Under the pieces are notes generated by a model. The model made no database searches. It worked only from the letters and a program-made list of their open reading frames with translations, and was not told the DNA's origin. From NCBI RefSeq assembly GCF_013265555.1, contig NZ_CP041345.1, positions 1,472,581 to 1,536,580 of the forward strand: a stretch of DNA of 64,000 nucleotides, in the 5' to 3' direction. The stretch is from Tenuifilum thalassicum. Lineage in GTDB: Bacteria > Bacteroidota > Bacteroidia > Bacteroidales > Tenuifilaceae. The position numbers were made by a program, and so were the translations under genes. Positions 31,613-40,295 of the stretch are shown one piece after another. Numbering within the stretch: the first letter of the stretch is position 1; each line of letters opens with the position of its first letter.

Positions 31613-34600
31613 TAGTATTCCCGCTGATTTTTAACCAGATCAAAGATTCTATGCACTTCTGCATCATCGGTTATACCATGCTTTCTCAGTGTATCGGCTA
31701 TGGCGTTCCTTACTGCTTTTGATTTCATCATGTTATCACGCCAGCCATCTTTTTTGGTTAACATGATATTCTTGTCTAACTCAATTGCTAATGCTTCATT
31801 CTTTTCAAGGTTGTCATACAAGGCACGTTTTGCAGAATTATCCAATGAAGAAGGATAATTGCTTGCCGTACTTGGCTTTTTCACTTTAGCCGAAAGTTCT
31901 ATGATTTGCTGCAGATACTTTTCGTATTCCAATGTTTGTTCTTTCCGCATTTTGATGAGCTCGTCCAGCAGCACGCTCATCTTTTCGTAATATATTGGGT
32001 TGGTCGGATTTTCTTCAATGATTACTTTCCGCAGATTGTTTTCAATGGTTTCAGCCATCGCCTCAGGATTTTTCTTGATGCTGTCCGGCAAATCTTCAAT
32101 GGCATCTTTTCCTCTTTCAATGAGCAATTCCACCAGGCTCAGATCATCGAAATTGGCCAACACTCGGCTTTCTTCGGCTCCAATGTAGCTGTCAATCAAA
32201 TGGCGCATGGCCGGCTCGTATTGCTTCAAATCAATGTAGTCGCCACTGGCCAGTTGGATTTCCTTGCGGAGGTTTTCAAAGTGCTTGCAATCTGCCTTGA
32301 TTTCTTGAATCTCCTTATCGGTGTAACCTGCTTCTTTCATTTCATCGGCTATGTTGGCGTAAGCCCGTAGCAGGGCAATGGTTAACTTATAAAGCGCAAC
32401 CCGTCTTGGCTCCGTGTCTTTAAGTTCATCGGGGTTTTGGGTGTTGCCTCCACAGAAATACCTGATGTGTTCCATGGTGCCTTTGGGTGGGTCAACAGGT
32501 TCTACCAAAGCCTTTATGGCTTCCAGTGCCTCGTCCAATCGTTCTTTACCTTTCTGCAAACGGTCTTTCAATAACCCTTCAATATCGGATTTTTCATAAC
32601 CGCTAAATGCTTCGGAAGTGTAATCCTTAAATGCCTGTTCCAAACTCTTGAATAGGTCCATGTAATCAATAATGTAGCCATATTCTTTATCATCTCCATC
32701 CAGTCGGTTGACCCGGCAAACGGCCTGAAACAGTCCGTGGTCTCTTAATTTTTTATCGATGTAAAGGTATGTGGCAGAAGGGGCATCAAAACCGGTCAGG
32801 AGTTTATTCACCACAATAAGCAGTTTCATCTGGGCAGGTTCTTCCACGAATTTCTTTTTCACTTCAGTTTCAAACTGCTCCACTTTGTTGATGGCTGTGT
32901 CTGGATCTTCATTAAAATACTCAGCCAGCATTTTTCTATAAATCTCAAAGCGTTGTAACCTTTCGGTATATCCTTCACCTGTTTCTTCGCCTCTGATGTC
33001 GGCATGGGTGGGCACGAAGGAGGTAACAATCGCACACTTCTTTAACCCCGCTTGTTGAAATAGTTCATAATACCGGCAAGCGTTGTAAATACTGTCTGAA
33101 ACCAACATGGCATTGCCTCTGCCATTTTGCAAACGCTCTTTGCGTTCCATATCCAGCATAATGTCCATCACGATTTTTTCCAGTCGTGATTTACTGCTGA
33201 ACACTTTTTTGATGGTTCCCCAACGTTGTTTCAATTCGGCTTTGGCAAAATCAGTTAGTCCTCGTGTTTTAAGGTCAAACCATTCGTCAATCTTGTCTGC
33301 TGACGATATTTTTTGCTCCACATCACGGGCTTCATAGCGCAGGTCAAGCACCACCTTGTCGTTTACGGCTTCATCAAATTTGTAGGTATGGATGTAGCGG
33401 CCAAATACTTCTTGACTGGTTTTTTTATCTGTTTTTAGCAATGGGGTACCTGTAAAACCAATAAAAAGAGCATCGGGCACAAAGGCTTTCATGGCATCGT
33501 GCAGTTTACCCGATTGCGTACGGTGGCATTCGTCAACAAACACGTAAATATCGCCTTTGGCTTTGTAGTCGCTTGGTATGCTGCTGCGCAAATCCTGCAA
33601 GTATTTTTCTACATCTTCATCGGTGGCTTCTTCGCCATCTTTACCGCCAAACTTGTGAATGAGCGAGCACATCAGCCAGGGTGAAGTTTCGTTGAGCTTG
33701 CTCAATAAATCCCTACCGCTTTTAGTGCGATAAATATCTTCCTGAACGCCTTTGTAAACCTTTTCAATTTGCTTATCCAGTTCATCGCGGTCGGTGATAA
33801 TTAGCACACGGGCGTTGGGGTTAAACTCGCGAATCCATTTGGTAAGCCACACCATCGTCAAACTCTTTCCGCTGCCTTGCGTGTGCCAAATGATGCCGCC
33901 TTCTTTTCGCCTGATAAAATCCTGTGCCGCCTTTACACCAAAATATTGATTCGGGCGGCAAAATTTCTTTTGACCTCTGTCGAATACCACAAAGTCGTGC
34001 ATGATTTCCAGCAAGCGCTCTTTGTTGAGCAATTCGATGATATTCCGATCGAGTGGTATAGGATATTTTGTCGTTTTCTCGCGAATGGGTTTAGTGATTT
34101 CCAAAAGATGCGGATAGGCTTTGTCTTTTTCTTCGTTTACCTCTTTCCATTTCAGGAAATATTTTTCTTTGGTGTCGATAGGTGCATAGGCCAAACCCTC
34201 TACATCGTTGCCTGCCATTACAAACTGAATGGTACTGAAAAACGGTTTTATGAAGATGTGTTTCTGGTTGTCGAGATTTTGGCGGATACCTTCTGATATG
34301 GAAACCGTGCTGCGTTTTAATTCTAAAACTCCCACTGCAATTCCATTTATATACAGCACTATGTCCGGACGTTTTTTATGAACTCCTTTGATGGTTACTT
34401 CCTCGGCAATGGCAAAATCGTTTTCATGCGGATTTTTCCAGTCGATCAGATAAACATCTTCGTGCTGCTTGCCAATTTCGGGCTGTACGTTTACGCCATA
34501 CCGAAGCATGCTATATACTTCTTTGTTTACATCGTACAGGCTTTTGCTTTGGTCAAAAACCGCATTGCTAAACTTGCGAATGGCATTCTCTACCAGATTA

Positions 34601-34770
34601 GCCGGATATTTTTTCTTGTTGAGCAGCCAATTGCGCAGGATGTCTTCTTCCAGCTGGCTGTTGTCCTCACGCTCTTCCCAATTGCCCAGGTAACGGTAGC
34701 CCAGCTCGTTTTGGAACAAAGCCACTACACGGTTTTGCGTTTCGCGTTCTTTTTTACCTATGTTACTCAT
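31612..34770 (-). CDS. hsdR: type I restriction enzyme R subunit
   Basis: 1052 aa from the ATG at 34770, whose ATGAGTAA overlaps the GxxExxY stop by eight bases; the ORF extends 32 codons further, but the family starts near KKERETQNRVV. It has an N-terminal nuclease domain with PDIVLYINGIAVGVLELKR (PD...ExK), then Walker A HTQGSGKSLT, the DECH box (FVDECHRTQ), SF2 motif III FTGTPL, and a helicase C part with LIVVNKLLTGFDAP and CRVNRLDGD. The C-terminal helical region contacts the methylase. It translocates and cleaves unmethylated DNA with HsdM and HsdS. Confidence 0.96.
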   Translation of the reverse strand: MSNIGKKERETQNRVVALFQNELGYRYLGNWEEREDNSQLEEDILRNWLLNKKKYPANLVENAIRKFSNAVFDQSKSLYDVNKEVYSMLRYGVNVQPEIGKQHEDVYLIDWKNPHENDFAIAEEVTIKGVHKKRPDIVLYINGIAVGVLELKRSTVSISEGIRQNLDNQKHIFIKPFFSTIQFVMAGNDVEGLAYAPIDTKEKYFLKWKEVNEEKDKAYPHLLEITKPIREKTTKYPIPLDRNIIELLNKERLLEIMHDFVVFDRGQKKFCRPNQYFGVKAAQDFIRRKEGGIIWHTQGSGKSLTMVWLTKWIREFNPNARVLIITDRDELDKQIEKVYKGVQEDIYRTKSGRDLLSKLNETSPWLMCSLIHKFGGKDGEEATDEDVEKYLQDLRSSIPSDYKAKGDIYVFVDECHRTQSGKLHDAMKAFVPDALFIGFTGTPLLKTDKKTSQEVFGRYIHTYKFDEAVNDKVVLDLRYEARDVEQKISSADKIDEWFDLKTRGLTDFAKAELKQRWGTIKKVFSSKSRLEKIVMDIMLDMERKERLQNGRGNAMLVSDSIYNACRYYELFQQAGLKKCAIVTSFVPTHADIRGEETGEGYTERLQRFEIYRKMLAEYFNEDPDTAINKVEQFETEVKKKFVEEPAQMKLLIVVNKLLTGFDAPSATYLYIDKKLRDHGLFQAVCRVNRLDGDDKEYGYIIDYMDLFKSLEQAFKDYTSEAFSGYEKSDIEGLLKDRLQKGKERLDEALEAIKALVEPVDPPKGTMEHIRYFCGGNTQNPDELKDTEPRRVALYKLTIALLRAYANIADEMKEAGYTDKEIQEIKADCKHFENLRKEIQLASGDYIDLKQYEPAMRHLIDSYIGAEESRVLANFDDLSLVELLIERGKDAIEDLPDSIKKNPEAMAETIENNLRKVIIEENPTNPIYYEKMSVLLDELIKMRKEQTLEYEKYLQQIIELSAKVKKPSTASNYPSSLDNSAKRALYDNLEKNEALAIELDKNIMLTKKDGWRDNMMKSKAVRNAIADTLRKHGITDDAEVHRIFDLVKNQREY

Positions 34771-35194
34771 TGTCTGCACCATGATTTGCCTGATTATCTT
34801 GATTACTTGATTTATTGATAAGTTTATTATTATGCACTCTTTTGAATTGCAGGCTTTTTGCGCCAAAATTCAAAAGCAAACCGATTTCCATATTATAGGC
34901 TTCCAAATAGTTCATGGCTTGAGCCAGATGCACATCTTCCAGATTAATAACTGCCTTGATTTCAACCATGATACACCCCTCTACAAAAAAGTCAACCCTG
35001 CGTTTGCCTATATCATATCCTTTGTATTGTAAAGGCATCTCTTTTTCGCGTTCGTGGGCTATGCCCTGTAAATTCATTTCAATGGATAAAGCACGCTGAT
35101 ACACCACTTCCTGGAAGCCGTTGCCCAAATGGTTATGCACTTCCATTGCTGCCCCAATGATTTTCCGTGTAAGTTCTTCGTGTTTCATTTGCAT
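34763..35194 (-). CDS. GxxExxY protein
   Basis: 143 aa (ATG 35194, or 35188 two codons later). The family motif is GNGFQEVVYQRAL (G-x-x-x-E-x-x-Y), followed by the PD-(D/E)xK-like core RRVDFFVEGCIMVEIKAV and AQAMNYLEAYNMEIGLLLNFG. These small nuclease-fold proteins of Bacteroidota have no proven role. Placement between hsdS and hsdR, overlapping the hsdR start, suggests an accessory part of this system or a hitchhiker. The C-terminal 17 residues come from the junction repeat. Confidence 0.92.
   Translation of the reverse strand: MQMKHEELTRKIIGAAMEVHNHLGNGFQEVVYQRALSIEMNLQGIAHEREKEMPLQYKGYDIGKRRVDFFVEGCIMVEIKAVINLEDVHLAQAMNYLEAYNMEIGLLLNFGAKSLQFKRVHNNKLINKSSNQDNQANHGADNE
34771..34826. repeat. 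operon-junction repeat, copy 3 (GxxExxY-hsdR)
   Basis: ATTGTCTGCACCATGATTT followed by CTGATTATCTTGATTACTTGATT-type words. It encodes the NKSSNQDNQANHGADNE tail of the GxxExxY protein. The same module lies at 35199-35273 and 36471-36513. Confidence 0.75.
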
Positions 35195-35198
35195 GCCT

Positions 35199-35273
35199 TA
35201 ATTGTCTGCACCGTGATTTTCATGATGGTCTTAACCTTGATTTACCCGATTTACTTGATTACCATGATTATTT
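35199..35273. repeat. operon-junction repeat, copy 2 (hsdS-GxxExxY)
   Basis: ATTGTCTGCACCGTGATTT, then GGTCTTAACCTTGATTTAC and CCGATTTACTTGATTACC. Its left part encodes the HsdS tail HGNQVNRVNQG. Near-identical words occur in copies 1 and 3. Confidence 0.8.
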
Positions 35274-36469
35274 AAAGATGAATCAGGGGCATCCTGCCAT
35301 CCTTTAGCATCATGGTTAAGACGTATTTTCCCCGTAAGCAGCACCTGCATCATGCCTTGCTTGATTTGTTTTTGCTTTTCTAATTTTTGCTCAAGCGCTT
35401 CTATCTCGGCATCCATATCGGATAGGATTTGGGCGATGCGGGTTTGTTCTTCTTTAGTTCCCGGAAAAGAAAACTCTATTTCAGAAAATTCTTTTTTGGA
35501 TAAAATAAGTGTTGCAGTTATACCAGCAGCACCAATGAGTATATTCCTATTAAACTCCATTAAGTAATAAAGAAAATCTACATTGAAATTAATGTTTGGA
35601 ATTATTGCATTTATTTGTTGATTACATGCTCCATCATTTCTAAGAATGGCATTTTTTCCAATGCTCGCTATGCAAGTAACTAACAAACTATTTTTGGGTA
35701 TTCTTCTGAGAATAGAAAGCCCTTTGAATGTTATTTCTCTTTCGCTATGATAAATGTTTTTGTCGGTAGTAATATCAGTGGGTGTAATCCAAGGTATATT
35801 GCCATTCCAATATTCTTTATTAAGAGTTGGTGGTGTTCCCCCTGTTATTATTTCACCAACCTCCCCCAACTTCTTCACTACCCACCCCTCTTTTGGTTTG
35901 AGCAGTTGTTGCATGGCGCCTTGTTTGATGGCTTTTTTCTTGGCGATGAGTTTTTCCAGTGCGGTGATGAGCGCATCGGCATCACCCAGGGCGGTGGCAA
36001 TGGCGGTTTGCTCTTTTATTGGTGGAAATGGAATTTCCAGATTTTTTATTGTATCTGAATTTACAGAATCAAAAGTGGAGCCAGTAGAATGTTTTGACCA
36101 GGTTGACTCAATACAAATTAAGTAATGAAATAAATATTTATTTGAATAGCGAATAGCACAAACTCCTCTTCCTATACAAGCATCATTAGAAGCAATCGCA
36201 ATTTCACCAACAGGTGCTCTAACGGACATAATAATATCACCCTTAATACATTTTTTTGTAATTTGAGAAGTGTAATTTCTAATTATAGTTTTACGATTTT
36301 TGATATCAGCGTTTCCTTGTACTAATGGTAAGCCTATACCACTTACATTATAGTTTTCTGAGCTTGGTGACTGCCCCATTTCGATATGTGCTACTTCCCC
36401 CAACTTCTTCACCTCCCAATCCTCTGGAATCAAGCCTATCTCTGTATGTTTAAATTTTGTTTCTTTCAT
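35231..36469 (-). CDS. hsdS: type I restriction enzyme specificity subunit
   Basis: 412 aa with two target-recognition domains. TRD1 is about residues 10-165 and begins IPEDWEVKKLGEVAHIEMGQSP. A conserved helical spacer follows (PPIKEQTAIATALGDADALI...EKLIAKKKAIKQGAMQQLL). TRD2 is about 200-360 and begins WVVKKLGEVGEIITGGTPP, with a second spacer (KEEQTRIAQILSDMDAEI...EQKLEKQKQIKQGMMQVLLTGKIRL). It chooses the bipartite DNA target. Five bases after hsdM. The C-terminal tail is made by the junction repeat. No frameshift seen. Confidence 0.95.
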   Translation of the reverse strand: MKETKFKHTEIGLIPEDWEVKKLGEVAHIEMGQSPSSENYNVSGIGLPLVQGNADIKNRKTIIRNYTSQITKKCIKGDIIMSVRAPVGEIAIASNDACIGRGVCAIRYSNKYLFHYLICIESTWSKHSTGSTFDSVNSDTIKNLEIPFPPIKEQTAIATALGDADALITALEKLIAKKKAIKQGAMQQLLKPKEGWVVKKLGEVGEIITGGTPPTLNKEYWNGNIPWITPTDITTDKNIYHSEREITFKGLSILRRIPKNSLLVTCIASIGKNAILRNDGACNQQINAIIPNINFNVDFLYYLMEFNRNILIGAAGITATLILSKKEFSEIEFSFPGTKEEQTRIAQILSDMDAEIEALEQKLEKQKQIKQGMMQVLLTGKIRLNHDAKGWQDAPDSSLNNHGNQVNRVNQG

Positions 36470-36470
36470 T

Positions 36471-36513
36471 GGTCTTAACCTTGATTTACCTGATTTACTT
36501 GTTTACCTGATTT
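36471..36513. repeat. operon-junction repeat, copy 1 (hsdM-hsdS)
   Basis: GGTCTTAACCTTGATTTACC then TGATTTACTTGTTTACCTG. It spans the hsdM stop and encodes its QVNQVNQG tail. The leading GGTCTTAACCTTGATTTAC is identical to copy 2. Confidence 0.8.
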
Positions 36514-39303
36514 TTGGACTTGCGGGTGAGCCTGATGCATAGCGTAGCCCATTGCCTGCAAGTGGGCTTCTACTTTGGCGGTAAGTTCTTCTACTTGCTG
36601 TTCTATTTGGGGCAGAGGGGTTTCGTAGCGCTCGGCCAGTTCTTTGATGCGCTGTGTAAGCCGGTGGCTGATGTTGTCCATTTCGGTTTTAATGCGTTTT
36701 TCTATTTCGGCCATCCATTTTTTGTCCACCACGGTGGTTTTTATTTCGTCAAGGGTGAGTTTGGGGTATTTTTCAATTACCAGTTTTTCCAGTTTTCCCC
36801 ATGCCTTTTTCAGTTCGGCTTTCTTTTCGGCTTCTTTCGCCAGTAAGTCCAGATACTTGCGGATGATGTCTATCTCTTTCAGGTATTCTGCTTTGGGCGT
36901 GGCTTTGATGTTGGTTTCCAGTTTTGTCGAGACCTTTTCCACCAATTGCTTCATTTGCTTTGCCACTTTACTGCTGTTTTTCAATGCATCAAGATAGTTT
37001 TCTATGACTTTCTTATCGTTTGCTTCAGTAGCAATATTTGCTCCTTCTTTCAGTGCTTTTTGCGTTATTTTTCCTTGAGAACTTTTTAAACGTTCAATCG
37101 CAGGATGGGAAGTATTTTCCTTTATGTGTGATGTATATTTATTTATTTGCTGTTCCAGTTTTTGGTAAGTGGTATAATCAGCAGGATAATATTCTTCCAT
37201 CGCCTGGATAATGTAATCATTCAGAGCAGCCTCTGCATCTTTTTTAGAGGAAACGTCTTGTAGTGCCGCTTCTTCACCACTGTGTTCTTCTTGCAATTCG
37301 GTTTTTTCACTCTCAATGGTTTCAATTGCTGCCTCCAGGTCTTCAATTTGCTTTTTCTCGGTTGGAAAAAACTCCTGAATTAACAAATGTGGAGGAATCA
37401 ATCTACCTTCCAGTCCGTCAATACCCGCTACTTGTGTTATTACTTCTTCTTCGCCTTTTTTGGTTTTCTTTTCCATGCGTTTCACCTCATTGCCGGCTTG
37501 CCAGCCATCGGCAGCCAATTCGTAAAAATCGTCCTGCATGGTTTCGGCCCAGTAGTCCATCAGGTGCTGGTACATGGCGTATTTGTCGGTGAGTTTGCGG
37601 TTGGCATATTGCTTCAATAGTTTTTCGGCAATAAAGCGGATTTCCTGCTTGGGGTGCAGTCCTTTATCCAATTGCTTGCAATAATCGCTTATTTCAGTTT
37701 TCCATTGGTCAAATACCTTATCCATCTCCTCACTGAAAGCGGTAAACTCCGGATGGTGATAAATGGTGTTTTTTATCTCTTCAGGGGCAATCTTCAGGTT
37801 GAAGTATTCCGGTCGGTCTTCTATGACTGTGAACAATTCGGATTTAAGGGTTGGATACACCTCCCAGTATTCTTTCAATGCCTCTATATCGCGGGCCGGA
37901 ATACCGCCCAGTAGATGCGCTTCAATGTCCTGAATATCTTCCGGCTCCTGGTTATCGATGTAGCGGGGAATGTTCAGGTTGTAATCGTTCTTGGGGTCGG
38001 CTATTTCCGAAATCGGAACTTCACGGGCATAAGTGGGGTCGGTGGTAATTTTGTTATTGAAGGTATCTACAATCTTATGGATGTCGCGCTCACGAAGGCG
38101 GTTCTTGTTGCCATCCTTAATAAACCCTTTGCTGGCATCAATCATGAAAATGCTCTGGCGCTTATCGGCATCTTCTTTATCAATCACAATTAAACAAGCG
38201 GCAATGCCCGTGCCGTAAAACAAGTTGGGCGGCAAGCCGATAATGCCTTTAATATAGCCCTTTTGTATGAGTTCTTTTCGGATTTCTCCCTCGGCATTTC
38301 CACGGAACAGAACACCGAGCGGCAAAACAATACATGCTTTTCCTTTTGATTTGAGTGATTTTATCAGATGCAGCAGAAAGGCAAAGTCGCCATTCTTTTT
38401 GGGTGGAATGGCATCGTAACCCTCAAAGCGTTTATACACATCGTTTTGTGGGTCGAGTCCGTTCATCCATTTTTTATAACTGAAGGGAGGATTGGCAACC
38501 GCAAAGTCAAAGGTTTTTAGCTCACCGGTGGCATCGTCGGTAAACTGCGGTGAAGCCATCGTATTTCCTTGCCGTATATCGGCATCGGCAAAATTGTGCA
38601 ACCACATGTTCATCACCGCCAGGGCACGGGTGGCATTGTCGTTTTCCTGACCGTAAATAGTGATGCCATGCGGGGCAAGGTCAGCCGCTTTCAACAACAG
38701 CGAGCCCGAGCCACAAGTGGGGTCATAAATGGTTTGGCTTGGCGAAGTGGATTTATTTATGCCAATTACCTGTGCCATGATGCGGGAAACTTCGGCAGGG
38801 GTGTAGAATTGCCCCTTGCTTTTTCCGCTTTCGGTGGCAAAGTGCCGCATCAGGTATTCGTAGGCATCGCCAAGCAGGTCATCGCCTTCGGCTCGGTTCT
38901 TACTGAAATCAAGCTCGTCTCGATTAAAGATGTTGAGCAGGTTGGTCAGCAGGTCAACTTTATCTTTTCCTGTACCAAGTTTTGCATCGTCATTAAAATC
39001 CGCCTCGGTAATTACCCCGGTAAGTCCATTGGCTTTTGCAAATTCGCCAATAACCGTATTGATTTTATTGCCAATATCGCTTTGCCCACGGTACTTGAGC
39101 ATATCGTAAAAACTCGCACCTTCGGGTATTTCAATCAGGGGTGTTTTGCCCTCTGCTTTTTCTCTTTTTACCCGGTCCGATACATATTTCATGAACAACA
39201 GCACCAATACATAGTCTTTGTATTGGCTGGCATCCATGCTGCCTCTTAGTTCATCGCAACTTGCCCAAAGTGAGCTGTATAATTCTGATTTTTTTACTGC
39301 CAT
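36475..39303 (-). CDS. hsdM: type I DNA methyltransferase M subunit, long form
   Basis: 942 aa from the ATG at 39303; an ORF extension to 39333 runs into the regulator gene. The N-terminal HsdM helical domain (SLWASCDELRGSMD) and the N6-adenine methylase domain show GQFYTPAEVSRIM, DPTCGSGSLLLKA (motif I) and NPPF in FAVANPPFSYKKW (motif IV). The family core ends near residue 470. About 450 further residues are charged, coiled-coil-like (e.g. QIEDLEAAIETIESEKTELQ) and form a long extension also known from other Bacteroidota. Ends in Q/N-rich tail from the junction repeat. Confidence 0.95.
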   Translation of the reverse strand: MAVKKSELYSSLWASCDELRGSMDASQYKDYVLVLLFMKYVSDRVKREKAEGKTPLIEIPEGASFYDMLKYRGQSDIGNKINTVIGEFAKANGLTGVITEADFNDDAKLGTGKDKVDLLTNLLNIFNRDELDFSKNRAEGDDLLGDAYEYLMRHFATESGKSKGQFYTPAEVSRIMAQVIGINKSTSPSQTIYDPTCGSGSLLLKAADLAPHGITIYGQENDNATRALAVMNMWLHNFADADIRQGNTMASPQFTDDATGELKTFDFAVANPPFSYKKWMNGLDPQNDVYKRFEGYDAIPPKKNGDFAFLLHLIKSLKSKGKACIVLPLGVLFRGNAEGEIRKELIQKGYIKGIIGLPPNLFYGTGIAACLIVIDKEDADKRQSIFMIDASKGFIKDGNKNRLRERDIHKIVDTFNNKITTDPTYAREVPISEIADPKNDYNLNIPRYIDNQEPEDIQDIEAHLLGGIPARDIEALKEYWEVYPTLKSELFTVIEDRPEYFNLKIAPEEIKNTIYHHPEFTAFSEEMDKVFDQWKTEISDYCKQLDKGLHPKQEIRFIAEKLLKQYANRKLTDKYAMYQHLMDYWAETMQDDFYELAADGWQAGNEVKRMEKKTKKGEEEVITQVAGIDGLEGRLIPPHLLIQEFFPTEKKQIEDLEAAIETIESEKTELQEEHSGEEAALQDVSSKKDAEAALNDYIIQAMEEYYPADYTTYQKLEQQINKYTSHIKENTSHPAIERLKSSQGKITQKALKEGANIATEANDKKVIENYLDALKNSSKVAKQMKQLVEKVSTKLETNIKATPKAEYLKEIDIIRKYLDLLAKEAEKKAELKKAWGKLEKLVIEKYPKLTLDEIKTTVVDKKWMAEIEKRIKTEMDNISHRLTQRIKELAERYETPLPQIEQQVEELTAKVEAHLQAMGYAMHQAHPQVQKSGKQVNQVNQG

Positions 39304-39304
39304 T

Positions 39305-39595
39305 TTATTTCTTTTTCTCCTTGTTTGATACAATTAGTTCTTTTACGTCAATGTCAAATATTTTCGCAATCCTCATAAGCACTTCAAGTCTTGGTTGTTG
39401 TCGGTTCTGTAAGTAGGAGTTTACCATGTTGTAACTTTTACCAAGCTTCAGTATGTCCATTTTTTGCATGCCGCACAACGTCTGTGTATACGCAATTGCG
39501 TTTATTTCTTTATTATTAATCCCACTAATTGCGTTTATACATCCAAAACCAGATGTATTAATTAGTATGGTTGATATATTAAAAGTCCAGGTCAT
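39305..39595 (-). CDS. XRE-type helix-turn-helix regulator of the restriction operon, N-terminus uncertain
   Basis: Up to 96 aa. The C-terminal half is a clear XRE HTH (LGKSYNMVNSYLQNRQQPRL, then RIAKIFDIDVKELIVSNK). Residues 27-46 (INNKEINAIAYTQTLCGMQK) weakly resemble the usual first helix but appear one residue short. There is no Met close to the expected start, and the first 25 residues look random. A start at the ATG of 39469 would give 54 aa lacking helix 1. So the N-terminus is either decayed or uses another start. It precedes hsdM by one base and probably controls the operon. Confidence 0.65.
   Translation of the reverse strand: MTWTFNISTILINTSGFGCINAISGINNKEINAIAYTQTLCGMQKMDILKLGKSYNMVNSYLQNRQQPRLEVLMRIAKIFDIDVKELIVSNKEKKK
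39491..39538. promoter_or_regulatory. palindrome and direct repeat near the XRE gene start, possible operator
   Basis: CGCAATTGCG (39491-39500) is a perfect palindrome. AATTGCGTTTAT occurs at 39494-39505 and again at 39527-39538, spaced 33 bases (about three helix turns). Such repeats ahead of a small XRE gene often bind the regulator itself. They lie inside the longest reading of the ORF, which argues for the shorter protein. Confidence 0.45.
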
Positions 39596-39599
39596 CTAT

Positions 39600-40081
39600 C
39601 GGGTTGTTGAATTTTTTTAAATCAGTATTCATAACATACGTTTATAGTTAATTGCATTTTATACGTTATCACTGCCCTTTTACGCAAGTACCTATTATTC
39701 TATTAGTTATCCTGCCAAGTTCTATCCAAAGGGCTTCTGATTTTTGTAAAAGATTTTTTGGTTACATGCATATAAATCTCTGTCATTGTGCTTGACTCAT
39801 TCTCCAGCGTGATATTTTCTATATATATTTTTTCAAGTCTTATGTTTTACTCTTAACGATTAGTCTTTAACAAAAATAAAAATTTTATTTTTTAGCAAAA
39901 AGATTTTTTCAGCAAGATTTCATGGTCAACTCAATTTTTGTTCAAGCATCCTAAATTTTACCTTGCCTATAATATCAGCAAAATACAATATTTTGCAGGG
40001 GGCTTTCTCTCTATGGGTTGTAGACATTTAAAAGATTAAAAATATGGAGCAGTTCTTAACTTTAGGGTGAAAGTAATTACC
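39600..40081. other. A/T-rich intergenic region, no gene found
   Basis: Between the restriction operon and the xdhC end, about 480 bases of A/T-rich sequence. No ORF of note, no tRNA-like fold and no clear terminator. It may contain the restriction-operon promoter. Confidence 0.5.
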
Positions 40082-40094
40082 AATTTGTTGGGAC

Positions 40095-40290
40095 TCGTCT
40101 TAATCTTCCGATTCCTTCCGAATATTTCCGAATATTTCCGAATCATTCCGTGTCATTCTTTTAAATTCCTTTAACTTCTTCTAACTTCCTCTAACTTCCT
40201 TTAACTTCCTCAAATTCCTCCACAAGAGATGCTTCGACAAGATCAGCATGACAATCCCCAGAACTCTGCACACTGTAAACCTCTCCTCAA
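40095..40290. repeat. composite dispersed repeat block
   Basis: Contains CCGATTCCTTCCGAATAT and repeated ATTTCCGAAT words (40108-40160), then six TTTAACTTCCTC/TAACTTCTTC words (40165-40215), then GATGCTTCGACAAGATCAG and CAGCATGAC (40230-40252). Reverse-orientation relative of the block at 15.7-16.0 kb. Confidence 0.75.
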
Positions 40291-40295
40291 GCTAT

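Noticed and set aside
36514-39249. Several plus-strand ORFs up to 226 aa opposite hsdM
   Set aside because: Antisense shadows, Phe/Ala-rich, no domains; the more GC-rich hsdM gene simply yields long opposite frames.
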